From an uncultured Eubacteriales bacterium (lineage in GTDB: Bacteria > Bacillota > Clostridia > Oscillospirales > Ruminococcaceae): 5,687 bases of DNA. Where the stretch lies: the NCBI GenBank assembly GCA_902493155.1, contig CABUOE010000153.1, positions 1 through 5,687 on the forward strand. The letters are read 5' to 3'. This document shows positions 4,175-5,687 of this stretch, in pieces (position 1 is the stretch's first letter; each line of letters begins with the position of its first letter). The notes below the pieces were generated by a model, which saw only the letters and a program-made list of their open reading frames with translations, did not search any database and was not told the origin of the DNA. The position numbers and the translations under genes were made by a program.

Positions 4175-5687
4175 TTACACTCCCATCCGCACAAATTGCT
4201 CATCTGGGCTCTGACAGTCCAACATAGCCTGCCGCATAAGGACGCTCATTTTTTCCTTAAGGGCTTCATCGTGTATATTGTGATTCTGCTCGTAATCATT
4301 TTGCAAATCGAACAGCAGATCCTCCTCCACAAACCGGTGAAGAATCCTAAAGTCGAGACAGTAGTTTCCCCAGTCGATGATCTCGGTGGGGACTTCGTAA
4401 ACCGGGTAATCAGTCCAGCTTAATCCCTTCCCCATTCGAATTTTCCCGAAATCTTCCGGCTTTACCGAATCAAGGCCGATGTATTTGTTTAAAAGCGCCA
4501 TCACCGATGCATAGATGGTGAGAGGCTGGTTATCCTCTGTAACCGGTTTTTTCAGATAGGTGTACCGGCCGTCGGTGACGTTCACCGTCTTGCCGAATAC
4601 GCCGTACAGAACCGCTTCCCGGAGTTTTTCCACTTCTCCCCGCAGCAACGGCAGCAGGCTTTTTCCGTGGATGGGGTTTACGCACCGGCTTTCCGGCACG
4701 CCGAATAATTCCAGGAAGGTGGGAAACATGTCGATGTTCTGGGTGAGAGCGCCGCAGCGGCCGGGCTTAATTCCCGGCATCGAAATCATCAGCGGGATGT
4801 GAAACACCTCGTTGTAATCGGGCATGTAACATTTGGCGAAAAAGCCGTGCTCGCCCAGCATGAAGCCGTGATCGGTGGTGAAGATGACCATGGTGTCCTT
4901 CCACATATCGTTTTGGTCGAGGACGTCGAGTAATTTTCCAATGTAGTGGTCGGTCATGGATAAAAGTGCTTTGTACCGCCGCCGCAGATGGGCGATTTCC
5001 TCCGGAGTGTAGCCGTCGGAGCGCTCATAGCGGGGCCAGTAAGTCTGCTCGCTGTTTTCAAAGTGGTCGTCCTCGTAGAGATCCATATATTCTTTTGGCA
5101 CGTCGAAGGGTTCGTGGGGATCGAAGCCCTCCACCCAGAGGAGGAAGTTGTCGGCGTCGTGGTTTTTCTGAAGCCACTGGGCCGCCGTATTGTAGGTGCG
5201 GGGGGTGGAGTATTTCTCCGGGTTGCCGCCGTAAAGGGATTTGGTGACTTCATAGGACGGCGAATAGAGCCCGCAAAAGCCCTCCGGCCGCTCCGGGTGA
5301 GGGATTCCCGTCTTGTCCGGCCCCCAGTTTACCGTGTCGTGCTCGACGCCGCGGTGGAGATTCCAGGAAGTAAAATGCCCCCAGTAGTTCTCGCCGCCGA
5401 TTTCGGTATAGTGAAAATGGTCGGTCTCCATGTGAGTGTAGACGTTTTGCTCCGATAGCAGGGAGGGCAAAACCTGATCAAATGGCTCGATGCCGCCCCA
5501 GGGGCGCTCGAGGAAATTGAGCCGCCCGGTGAGAATATCCCGCCGCGCCGGCATACAGGGAGAGGAACCGCACCAGTGGTTGTCAAAGACGACACTCCGC
5601 TCCGCCAACCGGTCGAGATTGGGGGTGACCGCTTTTTCTGCAGCTCCGTAGGCGTTTAAAAAACGGCGGTTTACGCTGTCCGCTAGG
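4175..5687 (-). CDS. Cys-type sulfatase (alkaline-phosphatase superfamily), N-terminus outside the window
   Basis: The frame is open from the stop codon at 4175-4177 to the right edge, giving 503 visible residues. The beginning, including the expected first metal-binding Asp-Asp motif, is cut off. Sulfatases hydrolyse sulfate esters (or sulfamates) of glycans or small molecules using a formylglycine made from Cys or Ser. The visible N-terminus has TPNLDRLAERSVVF (visible residues 21-34), then CMPAR at visible residues 44-48, matching C-x-P-x-R, followed by ILTGR. Cys44 (codon 5555-5557) is the predicted formylglycine site. Asp272-His273 in TTDHG are predicted Ca2+-site ligands, and LGEHG-FFAK supplies the usual Lys285. 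The C-terminal LLFDLQNDYEQNHNI fits the family. A Cys-type enzyme in an anaerobe normally needs the radical-SAM maturase anSME, not encoded here. No substrate can be assigned; a gut glycan such as mucin or a glycosaminoglycan is inference. A TTG at 5608 is not the start, because family sequence continues upstream. Confidence 0.93.
   Translation of the reverse strand, partial: LADSVNRRFLNAYGAAEKAVTPNLDRLAERSVVFDNHWCGSSPCMPARRDILTGRLNFLERPWGGIEPFDQVLPSLLSEQNVYTHMETDHFHYTEIGGENYWGHFTSWNLHRGVEHDTVNWGPDKTGIPHPERPEGFCGLYSPSYEVTKSLYGGNPEKYSTPRTYNTAAQWLQKNHDADNFLLWVEGFDPHEPFDVPKEYMDLYEDDHFENSEQTYWPRYERSDGYTPEEIAHLRRRYKALLSMTDHYIGKLLDVLDQNDMWKDTMVIFTTDHGFMLGEHGFFAKCYMPDYNEVFHIPLMISMPGIKPGRCGALTQNIDMFPTFLELFGVPESRCVNPIHGKSLLPLLRGEVEKLREAVLYGVFGKTVNVTDGRYTYLKKPVTEDNQPLTIYASVMALLNKYIGLDSVKPEDFGKIRMGKGLSWTDYPVYEVPTEIIDWGNYCLDFRILHRFVEEDLLFDLQNDYEQNHNIHDEALKEKMSVLMRQAMLDCQSPDEQFVRMGV

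Noticed and set aside
3958..4203. 81-residue minus-strand open frame downstream of the sulfatase
   Set aside because: No ribosome binding site; it overlaps the sulfatase end in another frame and runs through two hairpins and AT-rich DNA.
4988..5458. 156-residue plus-strand open frame
   Set aside because: Antisense to the clear sulfatase frame; composition and lack of motifs or ribosome binding site mark it as a GC-driven shadow.

Overview
The window looks like chromosomal DNA of an anaerobic, low-to-mid GC Gram-positive bacterium, most likely a gut Clostridia/Oscillospirales-type organism. The evidence is consensus AGGAGG/GGAGG Shine-Dalgarno sites, sigma-A promoters of Bacillota type, U-rich intrinsic terminators, a ferritin-like protein of clostridial type, and a Cys-type sulfatase of the kind anaerobes activate with a radical-SAM maturase. 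No taxonomic marker gene is present, so this is inference. I see no tRNA, rRNA, CRISPR array, transposase or phage gene.

Layout, left to right. All five large genes lie on the minus strand, so transcription runs right to left. Positions 36-65 hold a perfect bidirectional terminator closing the left block. Then come a single-domain rhodanese (119-466) and, 43 bp upstream of it in transcription order, a ferritin-like di-metal protein (510-1040); these two may be co-transcribed. A strong terminator (1122-1165) separates them from a HAD-family phosphatase (1178-1858), which has its own clear sigma-A promoter (1904-1932). Next is a MATE-family efflux pump (1997-3337). At the right edge is a sulfatase (4175 to beyond 5687), whose N-terminal start lies outside the window.

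The most interesting DNA is non-coding. The MATE gene has a near-consensus promoter (3472-3501) overlapped by inverted repeats. Its roughly 128-nt leader can fold into two overlapping hairpins and ends in an intrinsic terminator (3364-3401) placed just before the ribosome binding site. That is the architecture of transcription attenuation, for example a riboswitch or an antibiotic-responsive leader, though I do not recognise the class. The 3505-4174 region holds one small plus-strand ORF (3633-3740) for a 35-residue single-pass membrane peptide. It also holds a candidate minus-strand structured RNA (about 3748-3868) with an extended -10 promoter, two mutually exclusive folds and a U-tract terminator. 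Finally, there is a large AT-flanked inverted repeat (4024-4117) downstream of the sulfatase.

Functionally the genes are a mixed housekeeping/accessory set: sulfur transfer, a metal or peroxide-related protein, phosphate-ester hydrolysis, drug efflux and sulfated-glycan desulfation. Terminators or promoters between most of them argue against one operon. The rhodanese/ferritin-like pair is the only plausible co-transcribed unit.
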